The notes under the pieces were generated by a model. It saw only the letters and a list, made by a program, of their open reading frames with translations. It was not told the DNA's origin and searched no databases. Both the position numbers and the translations under genes were made by a program. Positions 45,578 through 55,402 of a stretch of DNA of 55,402 nucleotides are shown one piece after another. Positions within the stretch are counted from its first letter, which is position 1, and each line of letters starts with the position of its first letter. Source of the DNA: Candidatus Nitrotoga sp. BS (GTDB taxonomy: Bacteria > Pseudomonadota > Gammaproteobacteria > Burkholderiales > Gallionellaceae); the NCBI RefSeq assembly GCF_927797785.1, contig NZ_CAKMLL010000040.1:1-55402 (forward strand), written 5' to 3'.

Positions 45578-46550
45578 ACGTTTGTTGCTCATCGTGATGC
45601 TTATGGCTATGCTGCTAGCGAGTACTATTGGATATTATGTTATTCGTCCGTTGACCTTTTCCACGCTTCCTTTGGAATTTTCCCTCAAGCAGGGCAGCAG
45701 TCTGAAGACTGCTGCCCTGCAAATGCAACAGGCTGGTGCGTTGCCAAACGATTGGATGTTTGTCTTGTTGGCGCGCATGTTGGGTAAATCTACACAGATA
45801 CAGGCTGGTAACTATGAGCTGGAAACTGCGGTCACGATGTTGCAATTGTTAGCTATCGTGACAGAAGGGCAAACTGCCCAGAGTAAGTTCAGCGTAATTG
45901 AAGGTTGGACGTTCAATCAATTCCGCGCAGCATTGAATGCCAATCCAGCCATACGGCATGATAGCGTGGCCCTGTCCGAATCGGAGATTCTGCAGCGTAT
46001 CGGCGCAATGGAGGCGTATGCGGAAGGGCAATTTTTCCCCGATACCTATTATTTCGTTAAAGGCACAGGCGACCTAGCCTTGCTTACGCGCGCCTACAAA
46101 ACTATGCAAGTACATTTGCAGAAAAGTTGGCAAGACCGTGCCTCAGATTTGCCTTTTAAGTCAGCTTATGAAGCGTTAATTTTGGCCTCTATTGTGGAAA
46201 AAGAGACGGGGCAGGCAAGTGATCGAGGCATGGTAGCGGCAGTATTTATCAACCGTCTGCGCAAGGGCATGCTGCTGCAAACTGATCCGACCGTAATTTA
46301 TGGGTTAGGGGAGAATTTCGATGGCAATTTGCGCAAGCGTGATTTACTAGCTGATACGCCGTACAACACCTATACCCGCGCAGGCATGCCACCCACTCCG
46401 ATTGCACTGCCAGGGCTAGCTTCGATACTAGCAACTCTTCACCCGGCTTCAACCGATGCACTGTACTTCGTGGCGCGCGGAAATGGAAGTTCACAATTTT
46501 CGAATACATTAAATGAACACAACAATGCAGTGAATCGTTACCAAAAATAA
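45564..46550 (+). CDS. mltG: Endolytic murein transglycosylase
   Basis: MltG cuts nascent glycan strands and sets their length. One N-terminal membrane helix (residues 5-27) is followed by a LysM-like region and the YceG/MltG domain with the catalytic glutamate in ILASIVEKETG. YNTYTRAGMPPTPIALPG is the conserved end. A GTG start at 45564 or 45570 overlaps pabC by 8-14 nt. In many relatives tmk and holB follow; here ccmA comes next, so that order is broken. Confidence 0.93.
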   Translation: MRVIKRLLLIVMLMAMLLASTIGYYVIRPLTFSTLPLEFSLKQGSSLKTAALQMQQAGALPNDWMFVLLARMLGKSTQIQAGNYELETAVTMLQLLAIVTEGQTAQSKFSVIEGWTFNQFRAALNANPAIRHDSVALSESEILQRIGAMEAYAEGQFFPDTYYFVKGTGDLALLTRAYKTMQVHLQKSWQDRASDLPFKSAYEALILASIVEKETGQASDRGMVAAVFINRLRKGMLLQTDPTVIYGLGENFDGNLRKRDLLADTPYNTYTRAGMPPTPIALPGLASILATLHPASTDALYFVARGNGSSQFSNTLNEHNNAVNRYQK

Positions 46551-46601
46551 TTGGGTGGTTAATACGCTTCCCCTAATCCATATTTTTCCATGAATCTAAC
46601 T

Positions 46602-46615
46602 TGCGATATATCGCA
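46602..46615. promoter_or_regulatory. 14-bp perfect palindrome before ccmA
   Basis: TGCGATATATCGCA is a perfect palindrome about 93 bp upstream of ccmA, in an AT-rich gap. Such sites often bind dimeric regulators, but I cannot name one. A plausible -10 (TATACAATT) lies about 50 bp further on. Confidence 0.4.
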
Positions 46616-46707
46616 GTAGTAGTCACCTTAATTTTTTGGCTAACATGCACTGGTGCAATCGTATACAATTCCGCGCTATTTTATATTGAGCGAAAACTGA
46701 TCACGTA

Positions 46708-47322
46708 ATGCTGGAAATTAGCAATCTTGCTTGTAGTCGCGGAGATCATCTGCTATTTTCTGATCTGAATTTTTCTCTGTCAGCAGGCGAGTTGCTACAG
46801 GTGCAGGGTGCCAACGGTAGCGGCAAAACCAGCCTGCTGCGTACTTTATGCGGTTTTATGATGCCTGTTGCGGGCGAGATTTGTTGGCGTGGGCAGAACA
46901 TCCGTGAGTTGGGTGATCAATTTTATGCTGAGATGATTTATCTTGGCCATTTGAATGCCATCAAGGATGAATTGAATGCGCTTGAGAACTTGCGTATTGG
47001 CGCTGGGCTGGCTGGCTGCAAGGTGGACGACAAACAGGTAATCGCTGCGTTACGTCGTATGGGTTTGCGCGGCCGGGAAACTTTATCGGTCAAAGTACTG
47101 TCACAGGGGCAGCGTCGGCGCGTGGCATTGGCGCGTTTGCTGCTTTGCAATGCCTCTTTATGGATACTGGATGAGCCGCTCACTGCACTAGATGTGGGCG
47201 CGGTTGAGCTGATGCAGGATTTGATTGGCGAGCATCTTGTGAATAACGGTATGGTAATCTACACAACTCATCAGCCACTGGAAGTGGTGGGAGTTGCAAC
47301 GCGGCGGCTTACGTTGTCATGA
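46708..47322 (+). CDS. ccmA: Haem exporter ATP-binding protein CcmA
   Basis: This is the ATPase of the CcmABCD complex that frees holo-CcmE in cytochrome c maturation. It shows Walker A GANGSGKTSLLRTL, the signature LSQGQRRRVALARLLL, and Walker B LWILDEPLTALD. Length is 204 aa. The ccmB start overlaps its stop by 4 nt. It heads a five-gene run that stops at ccmE. Confidence 0.95.
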   Translation: MLEISNLACSRGDHLLFSDLNFSLSAGELLQVQGANGSGKTSLLRTLCGFMMPVAGEICWRGQNIRELGDQFYAEMIYLGHLNAIKDELNALENLRIGAGLAGCKVDDKQVIAALRRMGLRGRETLSVKVLSQGQRRRVALARLLLCNASLWILDEPLTALDVGAVELMQDLIGEHLVNNGMVIYTTHQPLEVVGVATRRLTLS

Positions 47323-48002
47323 ACAAGTTGTCGTTGATTGGTTTGTTAAGCCTAGTGATTCGTCGCGATCTAGTGCTGGCTATGCGGCGTCGTGCCGATG
47401 TGCTGACGACACTGATTTTCTTCATCATAGTGGTCAGCCTGTTTCCTCTAGGTGTGGGTCCCGAAATGGATATGTTGCGCAAAATGGCTCCCGGCGTAAT
47501 TTGGGTGGCGGCTTTGCTAGCTTCAATGCTATCACTGGGTCGTATGTTCTCGGCGGATCATCTGGATGGTACTCTGGAGCAGATGATGCTAGTACCGCAG
47601 TCGCTGTCGGTACTCGTGTTAGCTAAGATTTTGGCGCACTGGATGGTCTCCGGTTTGCCGTTGGTAATTATGGCTCCAGTGCTGGGCTTGCAGTTTGATA
47701 TGACGACGCAGGCCATAGGGGTATTGATTGTTGCGCTACTGCTTGGCACGCCGATACTCAGTATGGTAGGTGCGGTCGGTGCGGCGCTGACTCTGGGGCT
47801 GCGCGGCGGCGGGGCGCTGGTGTCGCTACTGGTGTTGCCATTGTGCATCCCAGTGTTGATTTTTGGAGCAGGGGCAGCGGAGGCCGTTGTAAGTGGCACA
47901 AGTGTGAGTTCTCATTTATCGTTGCTAGGCGCGCTACTGGTGATGGCATTGATCTTTACACCATGGGTTACGGCTCTCGCTCTGCGTATTTCGATGGAAT
48001 AA
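47319..48002 (+). CDS. ccmB: Haem exporter permease CcmB
   Basis: The membrane partner of CcmA has six helices over 227 aa, with the family features RRDLVLAMRRRADVLT at the start and GGGALVSLLVLPLCIPVLIFG near the end. It overlaps ccmA by 4 nt and is followed by ccmC at about 31 bp, so the genes are co-transcribed. Confidence 0.94.
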   Translation: MNKLSLIGLLSLVIRRDLVLAMRRRADVLTTLIFFIIVVSLFPLGVGPEMDMLRKMAPGVIWVAALLASMLSLGRMFSADHLDGTLEQMMLVPQSLSVLVLAKILAHWMVSGLPLVIMAPVLGLQFDMTTQAIGVLIVALLLGTPILSMVGAVGAALTLGLRGGGALVSLLVLPLCIPVLIFGAGAAEAVVSGTSVSSHLSLLGALLVMALIFTPWVTALALRISME

Positions 48003-48033
48003 AGCACATTGCGTATTTTTAATTGAGTAGATA

Positions 48034-48771
48034 TTGGCTATAAACTGGTTTAAATATTCCTCGCCGAGTTCCTTTTATAAGGCGGCAGGTAAGATGGTGC
48101 CGTGGTTCGCATGCTCGGCCGCAATCATGTTTGTTGCGGGTCTTTATATCAGTTTTTTTGTGGCACCGACTGATATCCAGCAAGGCGAAGCTTATCGCAT
48201 CATGTTCATACATGTGCCTGCCTCTATCCTATCCATGTTTATTTATCTGGTCATGGCAGGTTATGCCGCGCTAGGTCTGATTTTCAATACGCGCTTGTCT
48301 TCCATGATGGCTTCTGCGCTGGCACCTACGGGCGCGCTGCTTGCCTTTCTTTCGTTATGGACTGGCGCGTTGTGGGGCAAGCCGATGTGGGGTGCATGGT
48401 GGGTATGGGATGCGCGACTGACTTCTGAACTTATCTTACTATTTCTTTATCTTGGCTTTATCGCGTTGCATGCCTCGATTGATGATCCTCGTCGTGCCGA
48501 CCGAGCCAGCGCACTACTCGCCATAATAGGCTCGGTTAATGTTCCTATCATCTATTTTTCAGTGCAATGGTGGAACACCTTGCATCAAGGAGCTTCAGTC
48601 AAGCTCACCGGCACTAGTATGCATGTGGCTATGCAGCAGGGGATGTACACCATGATGCTAGCGGTCTGGCTATATGCCATTGCGGTATCTTTACTACGTG
48701 TGCGTAGCATCATTTTAGAGCGCGAAAGCAAAACCCAGTGGGTATCTGAGCTCATGGAGATTAAGCGATGA
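48034..48771 (+). CDS. ccmC: Haem-handling membrane protein CcmC
   Basis: CcmC loads haem on CcmE. The tryptophan-rich periplasmic haem-binding motif WGKPMWGAWWVWDARLTSEL is clear, flanked by six membrane helices. The likely start is a TTG, giving MAINWFKYSS at 245 aa. Its TGA overlaps the ATG of ccmD. All histidines expected for the axial sites appear to be in place. Confidence 0.94.
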   Translation: MAINWFKYSSPSSFYKAAGKMVPWFACSAAIMFVAGLYISFFVAPTDIQQGEAYRIMFIHVPASILSMFIYLVMAGYAALGLIFNTRLSSMMASALAPTGALLAFLSLWTGALWGKPMWGAWWVWDARLTSELILLFLYLGFIALHASIDDPRRADRASALLAIIGSVNVPIIYFSVQWWNTLHQGASVKLTGTSMHVAMQQGMYTMMLAVWLYAIAVSLLRVRSIILERESKTQWVSELMEIKR

Positions 48772-48932
48772 ACTGGGGTGAATTTTTTGCCATGAATGGC
48801 TATGCTTGGTACATATGGGGTTCGTTCGGCATGGCACTGCTGGTATTCATTGTTGAAATTGTGATGGTGCGCCACAGAAGAGCGCTTATCTTGCAGCAAT
48901 TGCACCTGATGGGTAATGCAGAAGATTTATGA
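48768..48932 (+). CDS. ccmD: Haem exporter subunit CcmD
   Basis: This short protein (54 aa) has one membrane helix (WGSFGMALLVFIVEIVMV) and the characteristic basic stretch RHRRALILQQL after it. CcmD stabilises the CcmABC complex and is needed to release holo-CcmE. The ATGA overlap with ccmC identifies the start. It is too short for many gene finders. Confidence 0.88.
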   Translation: MNWGEFFAMNGYAWYIWGSFGMALLVFIVEIVMVRHRRALILQQLHLMGNAEDL

Positions 48933-49167
48933 CGTAACGTTTCAAGGCTAGATTTGTAAGCTATCCTGATCGTTTAAGCAGTTCGTGCGATGATTGCGAA
49001 AAACTCTTCGAATTGGACAAGAATTCCTGTCGATGCAAACACAAATGTGGAGCACTCATTTACCCGATGGAACAAAATGTTACAAAACCAACTCGAAGCA
49101 ACCAAAGCCGTGTCAATTCATAAAAATATTTAAACTGAAATAATATTAATATTGGAAATAAAATATC

Positions 49168-49644
49168 ATGAAACCGCGTCAGAGAAAATTTGTATTTATA
49201 ATTCTTGCTCTCGTTGCTTTGGCTACTGCTACAGGTTTAGTGTTATATGCACTGACGAATAATATCAGCTTGTACTTTACCCCGACCCAAGTGTTTAACA
49301 AAGAGGCGCCACAGGGGCGCGGTTTCCGCATGGGTGGATTGGTTGTTGTGGATAGTGTCCAGCGACAGGCCGATGGTTTGACAGTACATTTCAGCGTAAC
49401 CGATACCGCTAAGAGTATGCCGGTTGTGTACAAGGGTTTCTTGCCCGATCTTTTCAAGGAAGGGAAAGGGGTGGTGGTACATGGAAAGATTGAGCCTGGG
49501 GGAGTGTTCCGTGCGGATGAGGTGCTGGCTAAGCATGATGAAAACTACATAGCTCCGGAAGCAGAATATGCTATGAAGCAGGCCGCTAAAGAGCGGGCTA
49601 AGGTGGATGCAGCATCATCCGTTAGCGCACCTGCTACAAAATAA
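49168..49644 (+). CDS. ccmE: Periplasmic haem chaperone CcmE
   Basis: CcmE covalently carries haem through the conserved histidine of LAKHDENYI and hands it to the CcmFH ligase. It has one N-terminal anchor helix (residues 8-28) and an OB-fold beta barrel with RMGGLVVVDSV and VVYKGFLPDLFKEGKGVVV. Length is 158 aa. It is 235 bp after ccmD, much farther than usual, and ccmF does not follow. Confidence 0.95.
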   Translation: MKPRQRKFVFIILALVALATATGLVLYALTNNISLYFTPTQVFNKEAPQGRGFRMGGLVVVDSVQRQADGLTVHFSVTDTAKSMPVVYKGFLPDLFKEGKGVVVHGKIEPGGVFRADEVLAKHDENYIAPEAEYAMKQAAKERAKVDAASSVSAPATK

Positions 49645-50112
49645 TCTAATAGTTACAGCTTAATTTTCAGGAGCTCTTGGTCATACATGGTTGCTTCCCT
49701 TTCCTTCCCTTCGCGTGCGGGGCATCGGCCAGCAAATCGTTCCACCTGGAAAATGTTTGGATAATTTGTGAACATTGTCACGCCATGAGCTTTAAGTAGT
49801 TGCTTATTAGCTTAATGTGTATATTTATATGTGTTAATTTGCATTGTCGGAATCATGCTTATCCGGTTAGCACCCACAGTATCCTGAACTGAATTGATGC
49901 TGGCCAGAGGATCTAATCGAAGCGACCTGCAAACTAAACTTTTCGCGTAAACCAAAACGCTGCCTGCGTGACATGCGCTATACCATGCGACTGCATGGGC
50001 CGTCAGTGCATCTTATACGTACTTGTGATCACTAATAAGCACGGGTATAAATATTAAACCCCTGTTTGCAGGGGCTTAATTTTGATGCATTTACAATGCA
50101 GTCATGGTATTT
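49645..50112. other. 468-bp gap where ccmF would be expected
   Basis: After ccmE the sequence is low in coding signal. I see no CcmF, CcmG or CcmH fragment in any frame. It ends at the terminator of the convergent ssb gene (50059-50074). It may have been created by a deletion or rearrangement of the later ccm genes. Confidence 0.5.
50059..50074 (-). terminator. Intrinsic terminator of ssb
   Basis: CCCCTG and CAGGGG form a 6-bp GC stem with a four-base loop. On the minus strand it is followed by TTTAATATTT. It lies 38 bp after the ssb stop. Confidence 0.75.
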
Positions 50113-50571
50113 TCAGAATGGTATGTCGTCATCGAAGTTATCGAAACCACCACTCTTGACCGGTGCCGGTTTACTGGTAGCAGGTGCACCAGATGGTGAT
50201 GATGCAGCTGGATTATTCGCCATGTCAAAATTACCGCTGCCAGACTTACTGGACAACATCTGCATTTCATTGACAATGATGTCGGTGGTATAGCGGTCTT
50301 TGCCTTCTTTATCCTGCCATTTGCGCGTGGCAAGTTTGCCTTCAACGTAAATCATCGAACCTTTTTTCAGATACTCTCCGGCAATTTCTGCCAGGCGACG
50401 GTAGAAAGTCAAGTTATGCCATTCTGTTTTTTCTTGTTTTTCGCCACTTTTGTCCTTCCAGTTTTCTGAGGTTGCCAACGTAACATTGGTCACTGCTTCG
50501 CCATTGGGCATGTAACGCGTTTCAGGATCCTTGCCCAGCCGCCCCACTAAAATTACTTTGTTTACAGACAT
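50113..50571 (-). CDS. ssb: Single-stranded DNA-binding protein
   Basis: SSB protects and organises single-stranded DNA in replication and repair. The OB-fold starts [19 protein letters not shown] and includes [22 protein letters not shown] flexible linker leads to the acidic tip FDDDIPF, which binds partner proteins. Length is 152 aa. It follows the MFS gene by 1 bp on the same strand, so they share a transcript. Confidence 0.97.
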   Translation of the reverse strand: MSVNKVILVGRLGKDPETRYMPNGEAVTNVTLATSENWKDKSGEKQEKTEWHNLTFYRRLAEIAGEYLKKGSMIYVEGKLATRKWQDKEGKDRYTTDIIVNEMQMLSSKSGSGNFDMANNPAASSPSGAPATSKPAPVKSGGFDNFDDDIPF

Positions 50572-50572
50572 G

Positions 50573-51952
50573 TCATTCTCCTTTTACTAAATTTTCTACC
50601 GCGATTTCGTCAAAGCCACTCATATCTACTTTAAGGCAAGCCATACCTTCGGCTGGTACCACCATTACTTCGCGTACCCCATTTAATTGCGCCAGGCGTT
50701 GTTGTAAAACAGCGCCCGCGCGCCCATCCATTTCAGGTAATGGGTACATTTTGGTACGCACCGCTGCAGGTGGCTGCATGGTGCTGGCAACTAGCAACCA
50801 CAGCAATAACAAACCTACTGCAAATGCAAACACAGCATTGCCACCATAATATTGCATCAGAAAACCGCCCACAATCGCACCTAGGAATGCGCCGAGAAAT
50901 TGCACGCTGCTATATATGCCCATCGCCGTTCCCTTAGCCGCTAGCGGGGCAATCTTGCTGATCATGGAAGGCAATGTTGCCTCCAATACGTTAAATGCTG
51001 TGAAGAACAACAACAGCGACAGCATTACGCCCCATACACTGTTCTGCATTAGCATTAATGATAATTGTCCTAGCGCTGCCAGTGCAATCGCGCCCATAAA
51101 CACCTGCTTCATCTTTGCTTTTTTCTCGGCGACTATTATGGGTGGCACCATCAATACGAGGGCTAGCAACATAACCGGCAGATATACTTGCCAATGTTGC
51201 GCAATTTCCAGCCCATTCTTTTTTAGTACGAATGGCACTTGCATGAATACCGACATTAGAATTGCATGCAAGGAAAAAATGCCGAAATCGAGCCTCAGCA
51301 AATCCATGTTTCGCAGCACATCGCCAAATCGTTTGCTGCTCGCCCCGGAACCAGAATGAAAGCGCGTGATAGCAGGATTAGGAATTATAAAGGCCACAAA
51401 CAACATGGCCAGAAGAGCCAATACGCCAGTTAGTGCAAAAATTCCGGGCACATCTATCGCCTGATACAACATCGGTGCCAGCACCAGCGATATCGAAAAT
51501 GTAATACCAATGGTGATACCTATCATCGCCATTGCCTTGGTGCGGACTTCCTCGCGTGTCAGATCGGCGGTTAGCGCCATCACTGCAGCATTAATTGCGC
51601 CCGCACCCTGGATTGCGCGCCCAGCAATGACCCAATAAATGTTGTCTGCCGAAGCTGCGATAAAACTACCGATAGCGAATAGAAGAAGTCCAGCATAGAT
51701 CACAGGTTTGCGCCCGTAATGGTCGGAAATCCAGCCAGCTGGAATTTGCAATACAGCCTGGGTCAAACCGTAAGCACCGAGGGCAATGCCAATCAAGATA
51801 TGGTTTTCACCGCCGGGCAGTCGCTCGGCGGCATACAGCGCAAATACCGGCAGAATGATGAACAGCCCCAGCATGCGCAAACCATAAATACCGGCTAAGC
51901 CCATGCTGGCGCGGCGCTCAAGTTGAGTCATTGAATCAGGCTTGTGTTCCAT
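50573..51952 (-). CDS. MFS exporter with C-terminal cytoplasmic domain (YajR-like)
   Basis: This major-facilitator protein has 12 membrane helices. Helix 2-3 motif A is [12 protein letters not shown]. After the last helix, about 65 residues form a small soluble domain ([16 protein letters not shown] to [15 protein letters not shown]), comparable to the ferredoxin-like YAM domain of E. coli YajR. Its substrate is unknown. ATG 51952 or 51931 is the likely start; the frame to 52090 would run into the divergent uvrA. The arrangement with ssb and divergent uvrA is common in betaproteobacteria. Confidence 0.9.
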   Translation of the reverse strand: MEHKPDSMTQLERRASMGLAGIYGLRMLGLFIILPVFALYAAERLPGGENHILIGIALGAYGLTQAVLQIPAGWISDHYGRKPVIYAGLLLFAIGSFIAASADNIYWVIAGRAIQGAGAINAAVMALTADLTREEVRTKAMAMIGITIGITFSISLVLAPMLYQAIDVPGIFALTGVLALLAMLFVAFIIPNPAITRFHSGSGASSKRFGDVLRNMDLLRLDFGIFSLHAILMSVFMQVPFVLKKNGLEIAQHWQVYLPVMLLALVLMVPPIIVAEKKAKMKQVFMGAIALAALGQLSLMLMQNSVWGVMLSLLLFFTAFNVLEATLPSMISKIAPLAAKGTAMGIYSSVQFLGAFLGAIVGGFLMQYYGGNAVFAFAVGLLLLWLLVASTMQPPAAVRTKMYPLPEMDGRAGAVLQQRLAQLNGVREVMVVPAEGMACLKVDMSGFDEIAVENLVKGE

Positions 51953-52019
51953 ATTGAAGTATTGAAAGCGCGAAAAATCGCGTATATTAGCAGGTTTAGC
52001 GCAACCTACGGTAACCGGC

Positions 52020-54845
52020 ATGGACAGTATCAAAATACGTGGCGCACGCACGCACAATCTGAAAAACATCAGCCTCGATTTGCCGCGCAATCAACTTGTG
52101 GTTATTACCGGATTGTCAGGATCCGGCAAGTCTTCCCTAGCCTTCGATACTTTATATGCTGAGGGGCAACGACGCTATGTCGAGTCACTTTCTGCTTACG
52201 CGCGCCAGTTTTTGCAATTAATGGCAAAGCCAGATGTAGACTTGATCGAAGGTTTGTCACCTGCTATCGCCATAGAGCAAAAAGCCACCTCGCATAACCC
52301 GCGTTCTACCGTTGGCACGGTGACGGAAATTCATGACTACCTGCGCCTGCTGTTTGCGCGTGCAGGTGACCCCTATTGCCCACAGCATGATCTGGGGTTA
52401 CAGGCCCAAAGCGTTGGGCAGATGGTCGATCATGTGCTGCAACTGCCGCAAGACACGCGCATCATGATTCTTTCTCCATTGGTCATTGAGCGCAAAGGCG
52501 AACAAGTCGATTTGTTTGACGAGTTGCGTGCGCAAGGTTTTATGCGGCTACGCGTAAACGGTACCGTGCACGAGATAGATAAACTGCCCGCGCTGGCAAA
52601 AAACAAGAAACATACTGTTGAAATTGTGGTGGATCGTCTGAAGGCCAACGCAGACAATCAGCAACGCTTGGCGGAATCATTCGAGACTGCATTGCGTCAT
52701 GCCGACGGACGCGCATTAGCAGTGGAAATGGATAGTGGCAAAGAGCATATCTTTTCAGCTAAGTTTGCCTGCCCAATCTGCAGTTATTCATTGCCTGAGC
52801 TGGAACCGCGCTTGTTCTCATTCAACAACCCGATGGGTGCCTGCCCGAAATGCGACGGGTTGGGCAGTACCAGTTTCTTCGACCCGAAACGAATTGTGGC
52901 TTTCCCACAATTATCATTAAGCTCTGGGGCAATAAAAGGTTGGGATCGGCGCAATCAGTTTTATTACCAGATGCTGGACAGCTTGGCCAAGTATTACGAT
53001 TTTGATCTGGAACGTCCGTTCGAAAGCCTGCCGGAAAAAATACAGGGAATTGTTTTGTATGGTAGCGGCAAGGAAGAAATCCCATTTAGCTATTTCAATG
53101 AGCGCGGCAAACCCACGCTACGCGAGCATGCATTCGAAGGCGTCGTTAATAATTTCGAGCGGCGCTACAAAGAAACCACGTCACCTGCCGTGCGCGAGGA
53201 GCTTGCGAAACATCTCAACACCTGCGTCTGCCCTGAATGCAAGGGTACGCGCCTGCGCTTGGAGGCCCGCAACGTGCGTATCGCAGACCATGCCATTTAC
53301 GAGCTTAGTGCATTACCCTTGAAGCAAGCGCTCACATTCTTTCAGCAGGTGCAGCTACCAGGTCACAAGCAGGCCATTGCGGAAAGAATCGTGCATGAAA
53401 TTGCCAGCCGCCTTACTTTCCTCAACAACGTTGGCTTGGAATATCTTTCGTTAGATCGTTCGGCAGAGACCCTGTCTGGCGGCGAATCACAGCGCATCCG
53501 CCTAGCTTCGCAAATTGGCTCGGGCCTGACTGGTGTGATGTATGTATTAGACGAACCTTCCATCGGCCTGCATCAGCGTGACAATGATCGTTTGCTGGGT
53601 ACGCTGAAACGCCTGCGCGACATGGGTAACAGTGTAATCGTGGTAGAACATGACGCGGATGCCATCCATGCTGCTGATCACGTAGTGGACATGGGTCCCG
53701 GTGCGGGTGAGCATGGGGGCATGATCGTCGCGCAAGGCACGCCGCAAGAAGTGTGTGCCAACCCGCAATCACTGACGGGTGATTATCTTTCCGGTCGGCG
53801 CAACATTGAAGCACCAAAAAAATATCTCCTCCCCGATCCGGAACGCATGCTGCAAATTCAAGGCGCATGTGGCAACAATCTGAAAGAAGTCACACTTGAT
53901 TTACCTGTCGGCCTGCTGGTGTGCGTAACAGGCGTGTCTGGTTCCGGTAAGTCCACCCTCATCAACGACACGCTGTATAAGGCTGTCGCACAGCACTTGT
54001 ACGGAAGCAACGCCGAGCCTGCGCCGTTCGTAAAAATCGACGGGCTGGAATTTTTTGACAAAGTTATTAACGTAGATCAATCGCCTATCGGACGCACCCC
54101 ACGTTCCAACCCCGCCACTTATACCGGCTTGTTTACTCCCATCCGCGAGCTATTCGCCGGCGTGCCGCAATCGCGCGAGCGCGGCTATGGTCCGGGGCGA
54201 TTCTCATTCAACGTAAAAGGCGGACGCTGCGAATCCTGTCAAGGTGATGGTGTGATCAAGGTTGAAATGCATTTCCTGCCCGACCTTTATGTGCCATGTG
54301 ACGTGTGCCACAGCATGCGCTACAACCGCGAAACGCTAGAGGTGCAATACAAAAGTCGAAACATCCACCAGATTTTGCAGATGACAGTGGAGCATGCACA
54401 TGAGTTTTTTAAGCCGATACCAATCATTGCACGTAAATTACAAACGATGCTCGACGTGGGGCTCGGCTACATTACATTGGGGCAAAGCGCGACCACACTA
54501 TCTGGAGGCGAAGCGCAACGTATCAAATTGTCGCTTGAGCTTTCCAAGCGCGATACCGGACGTACTCTGTATATCCTGGACGAACCCACAACCGGCCTGC
54601 ATTTCCATGATATCGCTCTGCTTCTAAAAGTCATTCAGAAGCTGCGTGACCAAGGAAACACCGTCGTAGTAATCGAACATAACCTCGACGTAATAAAGAC
54701 CGCCGACTGGATAATAGACCTCGGGCCTGAGGGCGGTGAAGGCGGCGGACTTATCATTGCGCAAGGCTCGCCAAAAGACATCGCTGCCAATTTGGAAAGC
54801 GTGACTGGCACTTATCTGAAGCAAGTATTGAATGTAATCAAGTAA
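52020..54845 (+). CDS. uvrA: Excinuclease ABC subunit A
   Basis: UvrA finds bulky DNA lesions and loads UvrB. It has two ABC ATPase halves with [14 protein letters not shown] and [13 protein letters not shown] (Walker A), two signatures [12 protein letters not shown] and [11 protein letters not shown], and zinc modules CPECKGTRL and [16 protein letters not shown]. The insertion domain that contacts UvrB is present. Length is 941 aa. The start is 67 bp from the MFS gene. Mfd, the other half of transcription-coupled repair, is also encoded in this window. Confidence 0.98.
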   Translation: MDSIKIRGARTHNLKNISLDLPRNQLVVITGLSGSGKSSLAFDTLYAEGQRRYVESLSAYARQFLQLMAKPDVDLIEGLSPAIAIEQKATSHNPRSTVGTVTEIHDYLRLLFARAGDPYCPQHDLGLQAQSVGQMVDHVLQLPQDTRIMILSPLVIERKGEQVDLFDELRAQGFMRLRVNGTVHEIDKLPALAKNKKHTVEIVVDRLKANADNQQRLAESFETALRHADGRALAVEMDSGKEHIFSAKFACPICSYSLPELEPRLFSFNNPMGACPKCDGLGSTSFFDPKRIVAFPQLSLSSGAIKGWDRRNQFYYQMLDSLAKYYDFDLERPFESLPEKIQGIVLYGSGKEEIPFSYFNERGKPTLREHAFEGVVNNFERRYKETTSPAVREELAKHLNTCVCPECKGTRLRLEARNVRIADHAIYELSALPLKQALTFFQQVQLPGHKQAIAERIVHEIASRLTFLNNVGLEYLSLDRSAETLSGGESQRIRLASQIGSGLTGVMYVLDEPSIGLHQRDNDRLLGTLKRLRDMGNSVIVVEHDADAIHAADHVVDMGPGAGEHGGMIVAQGTPQEVCANPQSLTGDYLSGRRNIEAPKKYLLPDPERMLQIQGACGNNLKEVTLDLPVGLLVCVTGVSGSGKSTLINDTLYKAVAQHLYGSNAEPAPFVKIDGLEFFDKVINVDQSPIGRTPRSNPATYTGLFTPIRELFAGVPQSRERGYGPGRFSFNVKGGRCESCQGDGVIKVEMHFLPDLYVPCDVCHSMRYNRETLEVQYKSRNIHQILQMTVEHAHEFFKPIPIIARKLQTMLDVGLGYITLGQSATTLSGGEAQRIKLSLELSKRDTGRTLYILDEPTTGLHFHDIALLLKVIQKLRDQGNTVVVIEHNLDVIKTADWIIDLGPEGGEGGGLIIAQGSPKDIAANLESVTGTYLKQVLNVIK

Positions 54846-54859
54846 CATAAGTTTGAGGC

Positions 54860-55348
54860 CCTCAATCACCTGCTTGATCCATTCCTTAAATTACGTTGTA
54901 TCACGCTCTATCCGCAGCATATCGCTACCTAATTTGCAATGTAGGTAATGTCCCAAAGCACTTGCGCGAGCGACACTCAAGTACAGGCGTAGTGTTGTGA
55001 TCGAGTCAGGTATGTGACGCTGCGCGCAGCTGGGCTGTCCCGAGGGATGTACGCTTTGGGAACGGCAGGTACTTGGCGTTCGGCGAAGTTTTTACCGCTG
55101 CTATCGCGTCCGGCCTTGAGTCGTTTCGTCATCAGGAATCAATAAGCTGTAATGCTCAGCGTGGCGTGATGGTGAACCCAGCGCCACCTCCTTCCTGCGA
55201 AGTGACACTCAGTCCGACGCCCTGTTTCAAGTCCTGATAGTCCCGCTCGGTACGCCAGCGCATCTTGGTGACAAATACCATTTTCTCCAGTGTGGCGTAG
55301 CTTGGGGTGGTAGTGAGGAAGTATTTTGTCGGCTCGGTTTCATCTTCA
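54860..55348 (-). pseudogene. IS701-type (IS4-superfamily) transposase remnant
   Basis: On the minus strand ETEPTKYFLTT, then VTKMRWRTERDYQDLKQGVGLS (with the catalytic Glu in ERDYQ), then in another frame HFAGRRWRWVHHHATLSITAY, match the C-terminal DDE region of IS701-family transposases. At least two frameshifts and internal stops follow. The tail ASALGHYLHCKL also occurs in degraded form at 34175-34245. It is a dead fragment. Its upstream side ends at 55348, where another element's end begins. Confidence 0.8.
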
Positions 55349-55402
55349 GGGCACCTCTAAAAATCCCCTATCTCTGTAATCGAATTTGCTGTGTTTTGCG
55401 TT
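55349..55402. mobile_element. End of a second insertion sequence (runs past the window)
   Basis: Directly where the IS701-type coding match stops, GGGCACCTCTAAAAATCCCC begins, which looks like a terminal inverted repeat of an insertion sequence reading into it. The rest lies beyond the window. It suggests a nested insertion that cut the older transposase. The family cannot be named from 54 bases. Confidence 0.5.

Overview
The window looks like a chromosomal segment from a betaproteobacterium, most probably of the order Nitrosomonadales (Gallionellaceae-like). The basis is gene order and gene families: hemC-hemD-hemX-hemY beside ppc, an AlgZ/AlgR-type pair and argH; uvrA divergent from an MFS-ssb pair; an ilvBHC-psd-pssA run; and a sigma factor-DUF3619-DUF3106 cluster. 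Base composition is moderate and the density of decayed insertion sequences is high. The genus cannot be fixed from the sequence alone. I saw no rRNA, tRNA, CRISPR array or complete transposase gene.

Layout. 1-3234 is a decayed accessory zone: a GGDEF fragment that starts at an IS30-like end, a broken helix-turn-helix remnant, a sulfotransferase-like gene, and a methyltransferase lacking its SAM-binding start. 3235-8347 holds four tandem same-strand paralogues with the FGE-sulfatase (C-type-lectin-like) fold. They lack the FGE catalytic cysteine pair and are interrupted by a 253-bp MITE-like element. 8808-24932 is mostly housekeeping: rubredoxin, thiD-thiE, an L,D-transpeptidase with a Tat-exported DUF882 peptidase, haem synthesis, ppc, a LytTR two-component pair, argH, grxD, a parvulin, and a three-cluster iron-sulfur protein. 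25065-26907 is a minus-strand run of a PD-(D/E)XK-like protein, a hemerythrin-like protein and an HPP membrane protein. 26981-33850 carries serB, mfd, dgt and aroB. 33851-36630 is a graveyard of mobile and defence genes: a 172-bp inverted-repeat element, IS tails, an IS1182-type transposase remnant and a broken Abi_2 gene. 36638-37871 is the sigma-factor cluster.

From 38201 the segment is core again. It has branched-chain amino acid synthesis (ilvB-ilvH-ilvC) followed by phosphatidylethanolamine synthesis (psd, pssA). Fatty acid and folate/peptidoglycan genes follow (acpP, fabF, pabC, mltG), then the first five cytochrome c maturation genes (ccmABCDE, with ccmF not following). The end has ssb, a YajR-like exporter and uvrA, and closes in an IS701-type remnant cut by a second insertion-sequence end.

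The most interesting signal is the FGE-like array. Directly after the conserved GGSW/GGCW motif, each copy has a segment of exactly 24 codons with no length change. It keeps six identical residues and varies nearly everywhere else, while flanking sequence is well conserved. The pattern, including an excess of pyrimidine-ending codons at many variable sites, resembles the variable region of diversity-generating retroelement (DGR) targets. No reverse transcriptase or template repeat is visible here, so this remains a hypothesis. A second candidate is the small PD-(D/E)XK-like protein encoded 9 bp after the hemerythrin gene.
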